From the NCBI GenBank assembly GCA_008828725.1, contig MEHQ01004224.1, positions 1-64,000 of the forward strand: a stretch of 64,000 nt of DNA. Direction: 5' to 3'. The position numbers and the translations under genes were made by a program. Position 1 is the stretch's first letter. Each line of letters opens with the position of its first letter. Under the pieces are notes generated by a model, which saw nothing but the letters and a program-made list of their open reading frames with translations, did not search any database and was not told the origin of the DNA. Positions 1 to 11,440 of the stretch are shown in pieces. Source of the DNA: Saccharina japonica. Taxonomy: Eukaryota; Sar; Phaeophyceae; Laminariales; Laminariaceae.

Positions 1-610
1 TCGACCTGCTCCGTCCGTACTCGCTCTCGTTGTTGTCCTTCCCAGTCGGCTCCTCGCTTTCTCCCTCGTTGCACTCAGGGTGCTTGGTCTGGAAAATAAA
101 AATTCTCGCGCTGAAGGGATTGACCAGTCCAAACAACAGCTCGTCGCCACACGCTCCCTCCTCCTTTGATGGCGAAGCCAGGTTACTGAGACAGTACAGC
201 TCCCTCTAGCAAACACACCTAGGGCCGTGTACATAGTGTCCGTCCACCTTTCTGATGGCGTCTGCCTCCGCGCACAAAAGTGAGATGGACATTGCTGTCT
301 ACACCGACGGCCAAAAAGGCCCGTGCATCTGAACTTTTGCGCCTAACGCACCAGTGCCGATCCAACTCTACCGCTGCACACGCTTCGCGGCGGGTGCGCA
401 GCAGCAAGAAGGTATCGGTCCGCTTGAGGGTGAGCCTAGCCTTGCTCGCTAGAAAGACCCCCCCCCCTCGCTATGGGCCATGCCAAAGCAAAAAACTTTG
501 CCGAGGCAGCGAGGGGAAGAAGGGATGAGTATACGTAGCACATAATCATGCCCCTTGTTTTTACGAGAACATGGGTGGCGGACAGTACTACTGTTGATAG
601 ACGAACAGGC

Positions 611-627
611 ATATATATATATATATA
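611..627. repeat. (AT)n microsatellite
   Basis: A perfect AT dinucleotide run of 17 bases. A similar run lies near 19648-19663. Confidence 0.9.
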
Positions 628-833
628 CAGCGACCGTATAACCCTTAGCCCTATACGTAGGTTGACCCACCTAACCATGGCTAGCGTTCCTCAAATTCGC
701 AAATTTTGCATTGTACCCTGTGCTCAGGAACATTCAACCATCTATATTTTTGAATAACAGCGAGCCCTGTGACGCTGAGCATGACATCGAAGTTTTAATA
801 CACATATAGGGTCACCAACGCGTAACATGTACC

Positions 834-862
834 TACTGCTGTAGTATGAAACTACAGCAGTA
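834..862. other. Hairpin of the dispersed word TACTGCTGTAG
   Basis: TACTGCTGTAGT (834-845) is followed by a five-base loop and its exact complement (851-862), giving a 12-bp perfect stem. The word TACTGCTGTA recurs many times elsewhere in the window, so this hairpin is two copies of it in opposite orientation. Confidence 0.85.
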
Positions 863-1101
863 CTTACTGCTCCGACGTGTTACTACTGACCAGGTAGGTC
901 GGGAGCTTGCATACGTGCAAGCACGGTACTGCAACCATATAGGAACCTTGACTGTATGAATGTCGGAATATCAGGGGGCACGCGCCAACCATATGCAGTA
1001 CATACATGCAAACTGGAAGGCCCAATGCCCGGTGGTTGGTGATGTATTCCTATATTAATAGTGGGCATGCATTGATAACCTCGAACGCTGCTTATTTTAA
1101 A

Positions 1102-1975
1102 GGGCATTAGCCAAAAGTAGATATACCTACGCACTTTGAGCCATTTATAGGTACACTGCGTAATGTACACCGGAAACGGCTTCCGGTCCCGCCTGATATT
1201 GGGCCTACGCTCCGTTGTACCTACAAATGGCTCAAAGTGCGCAGGTACACCTATTATCGGCTATTCAATGTGCGTATCGGCTATTTTTGTCTCCAACTGC
1301 ACCTATAAATGGCTCGAACGATCACTTTTTGGCAACTGAAATATAGACAGACGGTCACATCAGATGCCGGGACCGTCAACCAGCCGACCGTACCAGTTCA
1401 ACCACTGACACTGCGGAGTTATGCCGCATTGCCTACAAGCGAGAAATCGTATCGCGATCATTGCATACGTATTCAGTACGACACCCCTCCTACGCACACA
1501 CATAAAATACGATGCGGAGAAACAACAATGACGAGTGTTTCCATGCCGTTATGCTGAATCTACAATACACATACTGTAGTGCAGTATATAGTAGAAGAAA
1601 CGTAGGAATATGTATACGTGTAAAGAGCAATACCATACGGTTACGAGAGGGTCTAAGTTACACAGCCGTTGGCGCGGTCCGGAACAACATTCCATACGTG
1701 GCAAACGTGGGTGAATGTGTGGTCGTCTGTCTATATTTCAGTTGCCAAAAAGTGATCGTTTTAGCCATTTATAGATACAGTTGAAGCCAAAAATAGGTGA
1801 TAAGTACATTGAGTAGCCGATAATAGGTGTACCTGCGCACTTTGAGCCATTTGTAGGTACAATGGAGCGTAGGCCCAATATCAGGCGGGCCCGGAAGCCG
1901 TTTCCGGTGTACATTACGCAGTGTACCTATAAATGGCTCAAAGTGCGTAGGTATACCTATTTTTGGATAATGCCC
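1102..1975. mobile_element. MULE-like MITE, copy A (long TIRs, 9-bp TSD)
   Basis: An 874-bp non-autonomous DNA transposon. Its ends are inverted repeats of roughly 240-260 bp starting GGGCATTAGCCAAAA. Inside each end the motif GCCAWWWATAGGTA recurs, so the termini hold internal subrepeats. Flanks TATTTTAAA (1093-1101) and TATTTTATA (1976-1984) match at 8 of 9 positions and look like a 9-bp target duplication. Long TIRs with a 9-bp TSD are typical of Mutator-like elements. The interior has no transposase. Copies B (25700-26590) and C (26957-27736) belong to the same group. Confidence 0.85.
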
Positions 1976-1984
1976 TATTTTATA

Positions 1985-2300
1985 TGTTGATTTGTTCGGT
2001 TTGAATACCACCACCAGTGATGTGAACCGACAACCGAAAGTCGATTTTTTCGGTCGTTTTTTTTCGTTTTTTCCCGACCGAAAACCGACAATTTGTGCTT
2101 TTCGGTTTATTTGCAAAAACAACGACCGAAACCGACCGACATTTTCGTTTTTTTCTCGGTTTTCTCGGGATTTTCTCGTTTTTTCAGGGTTCGGTTAGCT
2201 TAAAAAAACCTGACCGAAACCGACCGACTTTTCGGTGAACAACCGAAAAACCGACCGAAAAACCGACCGAGCCATTTTACAGAAATGAAACAAAAACACG
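1985..2300. repeat. Word array of CCGACCGAAA
   Basis: About 300 bp composed largely of variants of CCGACCGAAA and its complement TTTCGGTCGG, not in a strict tandem register. Both strands of the word are present, with the TTTTCGG form concentrated in the middle. No clear terminal inverted repeats were found. It begins right after the MITE to its left. The ORFs through it are by-products of the word. Confidence 0.7.
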
Positions 2301-2549
2301 TTTTTTTTCAGTTTTTTTAACTTGATTTTAGTATACCCCCCTGTCTCGTACTAATAAAAAATAAAAAATGGCGTTTCGATCGAGGGTGGTCGAAAAATTA
2401 TTTTTCGACACCTCACATAATTTTTTGTTCGTTAGGGGGGGGGGGGGTTACTAAAACCAAGTGAAAAAAAATGAAAATAAGGATCCTTTTTTTTCCCCAT
2501 TTTCTTATTTCATCATGTGATCACAACGGTTGCAACGGTTTTCTATTCC

Positions 2550-2820
2550 GACCTCTGGGGGTGTGGTGTGTCGGTTTCTCTTTTTTCTGGACGCCCCTGA
2601 GAAAATACATAAAAAATAATCAACTGCCGAGAGCTCCGTAGCGTGTGTAGGCGCAATTCCACGCGAGTCGAAGAGAGCAACAAAGAAAAAGCTAAACAAA
2701 CCATTTTGTCGGTATAGAATAAATAGCACGAACCGCAGCGGGGGGGGCTGCTGTGTGATCCTGGTGTTGCGTCACGGCTGGAATGGGAAATTAACCGATC
2801 TATATATAATAACGAATCAT
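2550..2820 (+). mobile_element. Diverged SINE body related to the tRNA-SINE family
   Basis: The stretch from about 2620 matches the body of the better-preserved SINEs at 24646, 28296 and 59490: CTGCCGAGAGC, then GCGTGTGTAGGCG, ACGCGAGTCGA, GAACCGCAGCGGGGG and TGATCCTGG follow in the same order. No clean tRNA-like head or poly-A tail is visible, so this is an old or partial copy. Confidence 0.55.
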
Positions 2821-3169
2821 AACGCAACATATTATCATGTTACACGTTGTCGATTGATTTGGAAGTGTTTGCGAGCGGGGCCACCCGGGGATGATATTTT
2901 TTGTTTTCCCCCCCCAAACAAAAACGCCAAAAACCCTTTTCCCTGCTGGAATGAGAGGACGTGTTACAAGAACGGTGGGAATGAGGAGCGTGACAGACGC
3001 CTTCAAGTGGTCAAACTCTAGGGCTGTGAGTCGGCACGACTTAAGTCGCCGACAATTTATTAGTCGGACTAAAAGTCAGTCGTGAAACGGAGGTGCCGAC
3101 TTTCCGACTTATTGGGTTTCCTTACCATGTAGGAAGGCTTTTTAATGCAGGGTACAGCTTTTAACTGAA

Positions 3170-3421
3170 TTGCTGCGGGCTCGCGGATACCCTCACATGC
3201 CCTGTGAACTGCAGCGCACAGCGGGAGATCCACACACACACGCACACATGGCGGGACAGCCCATCTCTCTCGACGGTGCCGACGGCGTCAGCCCTGGCGC
3301 ACCCAATGCCAACGCTGAGGGCCGAGATCCCGTCGGCGAAGTTGTCGCCATTATCGGCCAGCGAACCACCTTGGCGAGTGCACGCGACCCCGAAACGGTG
3401 CTCTACCGCGTGAAGCAGTAG
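3170..3421 (+). CDS. Hypothetical short protein inside a TIR element
   Basis: An 83-codon ORF within the 3018-4339 TIR element. I do not recognise the product. From an internal methionine at 3248 it reads as a hydrophilic, alanine- and glycine-rich peptide with no membrane segment or known motif. The ORF ends at the border of a nested MITE: the 11-bp sequence CGCGTGAAGCA lies over its last codons and is repeated on the far side of the MITE, so the present stop codon appears to have been brought in by that insertion. It could be a captured host fragment or a remnant of the element's own gene. Overlapping reading frames of similar length make coding status uncertain. Confidence 0.25.
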   Translation: MLRARGYPHMPCELQRTAGDPHTHAHMAGQPISLDGADGVSPGAPNANAEGRDPVGEVVAIIGQRTTLASARDPETVLYRVKQ

Positions 3422-3734
3422 CCTTTACCGCACTACTGAATTATTATCCAGGATAAAGTATGGAAATCGGGGAATATATTCTTACATACCTTTTAGTGTG
3501 GTCGACCAATTAAAAAAACAAAAATCGCCTCATTTTTTCGAGGCAAAGCTCGTAAGGGTCGGGTCGGGATTGTGGGGTTGGGGTTAGGGTTGGGGTTAGT
3601 GTCTAAAGTAGGTTTTTCGGCGTTTTTCGAAATATTCGGTCTCATAACACTTGAACCACACGCGGGCCACAACCAAGTCCCCGATTGCTATACTTTATCC
3701 TTTATAATAATTCACAATAGCGGTAAAGGCGGCT
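3418..3734. mobile_element. MITE with 11-bp flanking repeats and telomere-like centre
   Basis: About 317 bp. The outer 60 bp or so are inverted repeats: GCCTTTACCGC and GGATAAAGTAT at left pair with ATACTTTATCC and GCGGTAAAGGC at right. The element is flanked by perfect 11-bp direct repeats CGCGTGAAGCA (3407-3417 and 3735-3745). The centre (3566-3599) is made of GGGGTTAGGG-like telomeric repeats. No coding sequence. It is nested inside the TIR element at 3018-4339. Confidence 0.8.
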
Positions 3735-4339
3735 CGCGTGAAGCATGAGCAGAGCCGCAGCAAGCCGCTCAGATCCAACAACTCACTGTGGAAGTTTTAG
3801 GACTTGCCGTCGTCATCGACGCGCGCGTTTCGCGCAAGGTTGGGAGAGACGTTATACACGAATAACATCACGGAGGGATCCAAGACGTTTTCTTCTGGGG
3901 AAAAGTTTTGCACCGCTATCTTGGGGATAAGTTCCCTTTTTCGCTCGTATCCCCGCAAGGTCTACTGCGACTCAAACAATTGCTGCCACGTTCCTCTAGT
4001 CCGGGGTAGATCTACCTGGTACATGCGTTGTACTTCTCTTTTTTTGAAAATTTCTTGTGTAAACTGAAGCGTTTTTGTGTTTTTCGTTCGAAACGTGTAT
4101 GTGGATCTAGGGCATATTGTTTGCGCTTTTCTTGCGTAAAGTGAAGCCAAATAGCGTTTGTTTTACTCCGGCGGGCCCTCCGGGGGCGCCTCCAGCGGTC
4201 CCCCCTCGGCCGGGGTGGGCTGTTTTTGGCTCGCGTCGCTCGCCTGACTTTCGTCGGCAAGACGGCTGGCGAAGCTAGTCCGCTTCGCCGACTAGCGACT
4301 AGTTATTAGTCGTGAAATGAAACCGACTCACAGCCCTAG

Positions 4340-6412
4340 AAAAAACAACATTTTGGAAGAAACAAACAAGCAAACAAAACAGTACACTACCGGCCCTCTC
4401 ATAAGAAAATGCCCCACAAACACTCAGCCAAAACATTACGGGGGAAATAGGAAAGTCGACAGCTATTATACTGAAGTTAGTGTGGGACACACCCCTTTCT
4501 AAAATCAGAAAGTCAGCCTAAGCCTGACTTCTGGTTTCTTATGAGCGGGCCGGTACTGTACGCGTACGCCCCCGGGGCCGGTACGGTACGCGTACGCCCC
4601 CGGTACACAGCGTTTTCGTTACCTTTTTACGCACATATTCTGCAGTAAGCATGCATGTGCCCACAAAAAGCACAACCTTGCAGGCAGTTGCAGGACATGC
4701 ACCTGCCCGCCTTGGAAGTTTACGCAGCAAGTGGATGCCCACAATACTCTTGTTGGCATCGGGCACAGCGACCTACTTGCTACACAGCGACCTAAATCAT
4801 TTCCGAGCGGGGCGACTTCGTCTAGACGTTTTCCAACCACAGCGACCTATATTACGTCCCACTCCTCCAGCGACATTATTTGCAGCAGTCTTACCGCATA
4901 CATACGGCGGTGCGTATGACACCCACCCCCCGGTAACATCATATAGTTGGGGCCCAACAAATCGTTCCACCAACAAGTTAAAGCGTAACGTGTTTGTACG
5001 TCGTGCGTACAAGCACGGAACGGTACCTACCCTACCCGTAGTGTCATATAATCTATAAAGGAACCGTGTATGGAGGCATTACCCGTCGTGGGCGTGTGTG
5101 CGCGGCTCCTGAGTTAGATCAGGCAGCCCGCCGCAGAGGTAAGCACTTCAGCCGGTGTTAAACCAACTGGTTGTTGCTCGGGCTTCAGTTCTCAGAAACT
5201 CATATAGAAAGAAGAATGGCGCTCAGGCCAGTGTGTTCATCATTGCTCTTGTCCAAGAGGACAGGATGAAGAGGAGGAGGGGAGAAGAAGAGGAGTGAAG
5301 GAGAGTGCGTGTGCACGGTCGATCGATCACGGAGCTCCCAAGTCTCAAGACCCCTCGCAGGCGGTGAAGACTAAAACTTGAACAAAAAACCTCGGCTGGA
5401 CCCAAAACGGTATTTCAGGGTTCTTCCGCATATATCCGAGATACCTTATCCAACAGGGTTCCACCGCATACTACTGTGAACCGACATTGGACATACCGCT
5501 GCTTGTACTACCGTAGCACTCTGTGCTGCTGTTGTGGCCTACTCGCTACAGGCGGCTATGTTACCGATCAGCGACTCGGTATAGACTACTGGCTACTGCT
5601 GGGTAGCATGGTAGCTACCCTTAATACGACCACTAGATGGAGGTGACATAGTCAAACTTGGTACATTCAACTATCGAATTGGATTACCTAATATCTAGGT
5701 TATTATGCACTCTTGCTCGATTCTTACTGCAAGTGTCATAACCTACTCCTTTATATGTTCCCGAAAGTTTCAACTCTCGTTACTTGGTCGGTGTACTTCT
5801 CTGTACTACTTGTCTGCATATTTTACGTGGGCATCCGAAGCCATGTCGCAACAAAAGTCCATTAATCCTTTGCGGCGTCGCAACAACATCCACCGTTCCT
5901 GCTTCGCTTATGATGGGTGACCAACCCTTGTACAGCTAATGCAGCAACACGTACAACCTGGCAACATAAAAAGCATACTACTGCTGTGACAGGTTTGAAG
6001 CATGGACGAGCATGCAAACCGCAAAAAATAACACACGCAGACCTTGGAAACCGCGCGGGTCTCACTTTACACATACATACCAGACAGACATACTCGGCAC
6101 GATATTACTTCGTACGCTAACTACTACGACGCCGTTACTGGCGGTAGGTTTTACTTCTAAAAGGATACCAGTCGAATAGCAGTGTTAACTATCATACTTT
6201 GCTCCTGAAACACATTCCAAACTGCCACGGTGTTGTACTGCCCAAAGGGTTAATAGGCAGTTGAAGGCAGGTTTGTGTTGGAGAGAGACAATACGTATTA
6301 CTGCAAAAAACTCGCAACTGCATCTCAAGAATAATTAATATTTCACTGATCAGTTTGTTGACCAAGAACGTTGAAATAACTACGTTACAGCCTACCACGC
6401 TTCTGCCCCCCC
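4340..6412. other. No recognisable gene; small tandem duplication
   Basis: I see nothing convincing except a 27-bp duplication near 4545-4605, in which GGCCGGTACKGTACGCGTACG is followed by CCCCCGG and the pair is repeated once. ORFs of 60-135 codons occur on both strands but overlap and carry no known motif. Confidence 0.45.
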
Positions 6413-6700
6413 CCGTACAAAGAAGGCGTGTGGTGTTACTACAGAAAAATCTCGCACACATAGACTAGCAGCCGAACCACGTTTCAGCCGCCATCCCATA
6501 TAAAGAAGACGTGTGGTGCTACGTACTAGCAGGCAAATAAATCTTGCCGTTATGTGGATGCGACCCCGCGATGCAGATGTCCCTCCTAGCAATCCAGATG
6601 AAGATGTCCAGCGACCCCAGAAGCGATGTTCCAGCGGCCCTAAAGCGATCCAGATGATGTCCAGCGACCCCAGAAGCGATGTTCCAGCAGCCGATTTTGG
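6413..6700. repeat. Short local duplications
   Basis: Two direct duplications. AAAGAAGRCGTGTGGTG is present near 6420 and again near 6502. A unit of about 57 bp with GATGTCCAGCGACCCCAG occurs at about 6602-6658 and 6658-6700. The high similarity suggests recent local duplication. The ORFs on both strands across it are unlikely to be genes. Confidence 0.6.
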
Positions 6701-7768
6701 TGACTGGTGCAGGGCCGCTGGCGTGATCATGTGACCATGCTACCCAACACAAACTACAACAACAGCCGTGGTAGCCTGCTCTAACCTACGGTGTGTACTG
6801 TATTCTGAGAGAATGCCTACGCCTTAAACAGTACTGGTATTGCACCACACTTTACTAAGCACTAGGTCCCGCAAACGGCGGAATCAGCCGACGCGATGGT
6901 CCGGAACACCGAACATGGTAAACCAGTACGCACTCGATATTTTGGAATATGTAACGGAAAATACCGAAACAAAATACGTACGTATGTTATATCTGATTTC
7001 GGTTTTCTGGAACATCGGATTTTATCGGAAAAACGCAGTCATGGGTTTCGAGCGACGGTATTTCAAACAGAACCCGGGCTTCCAGTTTAAGAAGACGTCG
7101 TGACGTCTACCTATTGTTTTTTGTTGTCGTGTTTGTTTGCTTGTTGATCTACTTAAATATATTGTTTAATTCTTTCTTTTTTCCTTTTCGCTTTATTCTT
7201 TTCTATTTTTCTCTTTCACGCATCTAGATTGCTACCAGGATAGGTCGTGCCTGTCGTATGTGGCATTGCATTGTCTGCTCTACTTACTGCATTGTAACGT
7301 ACTGTAGTATCTCTGTGTCGTAGTTTTGTGGCCACATAATAACTGGTATCTCTCTGGGATGAAGAATCGGCACAAACACTGGGTGTGCTGAATGTCGACG
7401 GGTAGGAAGGACGGTTTAATGTGAAGAACACACACATACATATGCTTTACCAGGCATCAATAAAACACCAAATAATGGAAACATTCATCAAAGTTGTAAT
7501 TCCTCTCGTGAACACATCGACACGCCCATTACATATATATATGTGTACTTGTACACAGATGCTTCGCAACAAACTGCCTTACAACATATCCGAGCAGTAA
7601 GTCCTCAAACCCATTTCCTTCCCTATAACAGGAAGAATCGCTCCTGTGTTGATTATAACCCTTCCGTCGTCAAATTATTGTCATTCCCTGCTCGACATAT
7701 ATATGATGGGCCAGCACCGCCTCAAAGGCAGCAGCCCGCCAACTAATATTCCTCGCCCCTCTCCTGTA
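6700..7768. other. No recognisable gene
   Basis: A mostly AT-rich stretch. Around 6900-7080 there are scattered words resembling CCGAAAATACCGAAA and their complements, perhaps a decayed word array like the one at 1985-2300. Nothing else can be supported. Confidence 0.4.
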
Positions 7769-8059
7769 TGTTATGGTACTGCTGGCATGATGTGGAAACG
7801 TTTGGTAAATACCTGGTATCAGGTATAAGAATCGTATTGGTAGTACTTGGAAGGCGGTATCTTAGGTGGGAACCAGGGATGGTTCCCGATGGCTTTTAGC
7901 CATCTCACCGGCCTTCTCAGTCGTTCATCACGGGTAACGGAATTAAGCTGCTCTTCTTCTATCTCTAAGCAAACAACACATGTGAGTACTAACGAGTACC
8001 CGCTCCATAGGCTGACCTGGCTAGGGATACCCTGTCCTCTTATACCTAGCTTCCTCACA
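7769..8059 (+). repeat. 5' LTR
   Basis: 291 bp, starting TG and ending CA, preceded by TGTA. It contains the palindromic ACCTGGTATCAGGT. Its partner is at 9205-9496. Confidence 0.85.
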
Positions 8060-8062
8060 TTT

Positions 8063-8635
8063 GGCGTCGTCGACAGGACTAGCAGAGGTGGTGTCATCGC
8101 GGTGATGTACGAGACGCACTGGACGGGACTGTCTCGCCCGTCTTGGGAACGGGAAATGGATCTCCGACTCTCTCGCCGGGAAATTTTGCGATACTGGGCC
8201 GGCACCCCAAACCAGCACCGCCAAACCAACCGCCTGTACCGTCGAATGAGGATTGGCGCTGCCCAACGGGAGCTTTCTCGGAGTAACGGCGAACGGTTCC
8301 TGGCCCCCGGCTATGGTTGTGTACCGCACGCCGAATGGCTTCGCCGGTACAGTGTCACCGTGCTCCCCAACGGGGCCCACTTCTGGTACAAGGGCGACGA
8401 CGGTCTGTGGTGGCTGGGGAAAATCGGCGCGACTACACCAACGGACGGAGTTTACTTCGTTCGATTTTTGGATGACCCAGGACCGATCAAGCTTCCTCTT
8501 TCTCCGGCGCGCTACACGACTTCAACAGGAGCTGTACGGGGTTCTTGGTGTCTACAAGTACATTTAGCTAGCGCGTTTACGCGGGGGGTCCAGCGTAACG
8601 TCGATGAATCACGAGGCGCAGCAGTGGACAGCTGA
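8063..8635 (+). pseudogene. Remnant of retroelement coding sequence
   Basis: The internal part of the LTR element keeps a coding-like stretch rich in Trp, Arg and Tyr. A segment reading WYKGDDGLWWLGKI followed by VRFLDDPGP resembles the small beta-barrel (chromo/Tudor-like) module at the C-terminal end of some Ty3/gypsy integrases. This assignment is from memory and of low confidence. It is a fossil fragment of a larger polyprotein. Confidence 0.4.
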
Positions 8636-9204
8636 ATTTTTCGCGTCGCCGCTGCGCCCGATTCTTTTCTCATGTTGTTTCAGGGGATTGGGGCGGAACC
8701 TCTTTGTCGTTTGTATTTGCGACGTTTTCCAAGTTTTCGGTTCGGACTGTTTTTCTTCTCAGTATCGCCTACCACTTTCTGATATTTTTTCTGGGGCGGT
8801 TTTGGGGGTAGTTTTAGCGTAATTCGTCCTGCCGACCCCCCCCCGCTCAATGCCGGGGCGGGTCTGGATAATCGAGCCACTAACTTGGGGCTCAGGACGC
8901 GCTTTCTGAATGTTTTGGGCCGGGTTTCGGGGAAGTTTTTAAGTGTCTAGTTTTCCAGTGTTATCAGTTCTACCGAGCCCCGCTCTCGAGCCGGGAGGGC
9001 AGTTCATGTACAATGACTGCAGGATTTCGGTTCCAACGTTTCTTCTTTTTTGACGTTCCTTGCTCGGCTTCGTAGCCTTGCCGTTCAGAGGTGTGGGAGT
9101 GGGTTTTGAGGAGCCGCATCTTCGACTCATGTTTTAGTTCGTGGAATCGGGGTTTCCACGAATTTCTCATACTTCTGCATATACGGCTCATCAGGGTGGG
9201 CTAG

Positions 9205-9496
9205 TGTTATGGTACTGCTGGCATGATGTGGAAACGTTTGGTAAATACCTGGTATCAGGTATAATAATCGTATTGGTAGTACTTGGAAGGTGGTATCTTA
9301 GGTGGGAACCAGGGATGGTTCCCGATGGCTTTTAGCCATCTCACCGGCCTTCTCAGTCGTTCATCACGCGAAAACGGAATAAACCTGCTCTTCTTCTATC
9401 TCTACGCAAACAACACATGTGAGTACCAACGAGTACCCGTTCCATAGGCTGACCTGGCTAGGGATACCCTGTCCTCTTATACCTAGCTTCCTCACA
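9205..9496 (+). repeat. 3' LTR
   Basis: 292 bp, nearly identical to 7769-8059, followed by TGTA. The sequence just before it contains a short G-rich stretch that could be the polypurine tract. Confidence 0.85.
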
Positions 9497-9499
9497 TGT

Positions 9500-11440
9500 A
9501 GTCATATATATGGCGGCCCCGTAATGCGAAGTCGTAACGGTGTTCACGACGGGAGAGTTCGACCTGGGAGGTAACTGAGATAATCTCTGGAAGGCATTCC
9601 TTGCATACGTCCTATTAAACTATGGACCCCCCGACCTTCCCTCATGTCACACTCATCTCTAGTTAAAGGACAAATGCGCTCACTTCCCTTCTGATTAGCC
9701 CAAGGCAGTTCACCGCAATGGTGACAAGTTTATGGATGCACTCGGCGAAGGCCACAAGTCAAGGGTGGACACAACGGTTGCCATTTCGCGCCTCTGAAGT
9801 AGAAGCGGCTGATCAAGGTGGATCAGTGCTTCCGGCAAATAGGTGAACTGCCGCTTGGGGGCCCGCGTGGGCGAAGTCGATGGGTATGCTTTTGTGTCGG
9901 AAATCCGGTGCCGTCGGGTCTCGGACGCCTCCCCTCTCCTTGCGGTAAAGAGCGCACCGCTTTCCAGTTGGTGGCGGGCGAAACTCTTCGCCAGGAGCGG
10001 CAGGTTGCGCGGACCATCGACTGGCGTTGTTCGCCTGCATGTCTGGGGAACTCTGGCACAAACAAGCATGTATGTCACGTGTTGGCGTCCTCTGCACCAC
10101 AGGCCGGACAGGTCGCTGTTACATGCTCCTCGATCCCCAGATATCGCTGCCCTGTGTACGTGTGCTCCTGAGGTGATATTACGCGTGTCGAACCTACCGG
10201 CCTCGCTCCTAGTCATGCGGCAGCTCCTGGTCCTGACTGGCTCCTTTTCGTCCCCTTTGCGCATTCGCGGGTCTCGCTCTCCCAGAAAAGCCCGTCCTTT
10301 GAAGGCGGAAGCGCGCCTGCATGGGGGGTCCGTCCAGAGATATAACGTGCCGGTCGTAGCAAACGCGGATATACATTATCTCAAAGTGTTTGCTTGGCTT
10401 TGTGGGAGTTGGTGGTCGTATGGCGTGGTGTGCCGCAAATACCTGTTTATACCAATCACAGGGTGTCCTCACCTCCAGGGAGGGCGGAATGCCCTGTCCC
10501 AGGAAAAACGTCACTGTTTCATGAGCCATCTCCGCTCCTGCGACGCGGTCGTCGTTTCAGATACCTCGCACTCCCACCAAGATGCCGTTAACGAATCGCA
10601 GTTGCGGTATACTTCTACCGGTGCCTACCTTCTCCCCCTGACCGCCGGAAAGATAAGCGAAGACTGCGAACAGCAGCGTTGTCACCAACAAGCTCATCGC
10701 CGATGCAGACATCCTCCTCGTGTATGCAGAGGGCATTTCGAGTCCCCCAACCCCTGTTGACACTAGTAATCGCTTGTGCTAGTTGGTGGGGTAGTAGTGT
10801 AGCACCGACCCACGGTTGCACCCCGATTCGAAGAAGGGTGATCTCTCCCCGCTCCAGCAAGCTCGATCACGTTTTCGATAATCCAGTACTGCGCCAGTAT
10901 CTGCCCGTCGACAAGCTGGCGAGGACATGCATCGGGCCCATTACTCGCTCAACATACAACCATTTGCTGGGACATAGAGCCGGTGGCCATAAGGTTGGCC
11001 GCTGCTTTGGTGGGCATTCACGGCAGCATCGGCGCGAATTGTTCCGGTCCCCCGTCCTGATCGATCCTTACGCCGCTCCTGGTCGTCAATTGGTCAGTGT
11101 CGACGGGTATGCCAACCACCTTTATCCGTCCCTCGTTCACGATGTGGACATAGACTCCTGCCAAAAAAACTTAGCCTTCCCATGCCGGCACGTATCTCTC
11201 CAGGGCCAGACAATAGTGGTATATGTTGCAACCATCGCTTTCAACGCTCGCCCGAGGAAAAACATCGACGCCACCGTTTCGGGTGTTATCCCGTGTGCAG
11301 CGAGAGTGATGTCGTCCAGGCGTGCATAGGCTTCGACCTGCAGCGACTCGTACTGCTCCTGAAGCCTCATACGCGCCTGCCCCGAGCGGCTGGCGAAACA
11401 GATCCGGTGCCATAGCGTCTCATTGTTGCACCCCGCGGGA
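9500..11440. other. GC-rich decayed coding-like region, unidentified
   Basis: About 1.9 kb of distinctly higher GC content than its neighbours, with overlapping ORFs on both strands. The longest are 9843-10760 on plus (305 codons) and 9710-10264 on minus (184 codons). None shows a domain I recognise. The density of ORFs on both strands is partly a GC effect. The block may be a broken mobile-element fossil, but I cannot name a family. It ends abruptly near 11430, where AT-rich sequence resumes. Confidence 0.35.

Larger units (their letters stand above)
1..1092. other. Stretch without a recognisable gene
   Basis: I see no convincing gene here. Short ORFs on both strands overlap each other and show no known domain. 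The stretch contains an AT dinucleotide run and one strong hairpin, listed separately. Confidence 0.5.
3018..4339. mobile_element. TIR element with hAT-like ends and subterminal AGTCG words
   Basis: Inverted ends CTAGGGCTGTGAGTCGG (left) and its near-complement ending CACAGCCCTAG (right) bound 1322 bp. About 90 bp inside each end is dense in AGTCG/CGACT words (GTCGGCACGACTTAAGTCG at left, GACTAGCGACTAG at right), as expected for subterminal transposase-binding repeats. The TAGGGCTG-type end resembles hAT elements, but I could not find a matching 8-bp duplication. It holds a short ORF (3170-3421) and a nested MITE (3418-3734). No transposase domain is recognisable. Confidence 0.7.
7769..9496 (+). 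mobile_element. Short LTR retroelement fossil with both LTRs
   Basis: An LTR element of 1728 bp, far shorter than a complete Ty3 or Copia element. Two direct repeats of about 291 bp begin TGTTATGG and end TCCTCACA, and a 4-bp TGTA flanks both sides. A TGG-starting primer-binding-like site follows the first LTR. The interior is about 1.15 kb, so most of gag-pol is missing: this is a broken, non-autonomous copy. The LTRs differ at about ten positions by eye, so it is moderately young. A solo LTR of the same family lies at 60109-60778 on the minus strand. Confidence 0.85.

Noticed and set aside
9843-10760. 305-codon plus ORF
   Set aside because: High GC removes stops in several frames at once and opposing ORFs are as long; no domain recognised. 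Kept only as part of an unidentified region.
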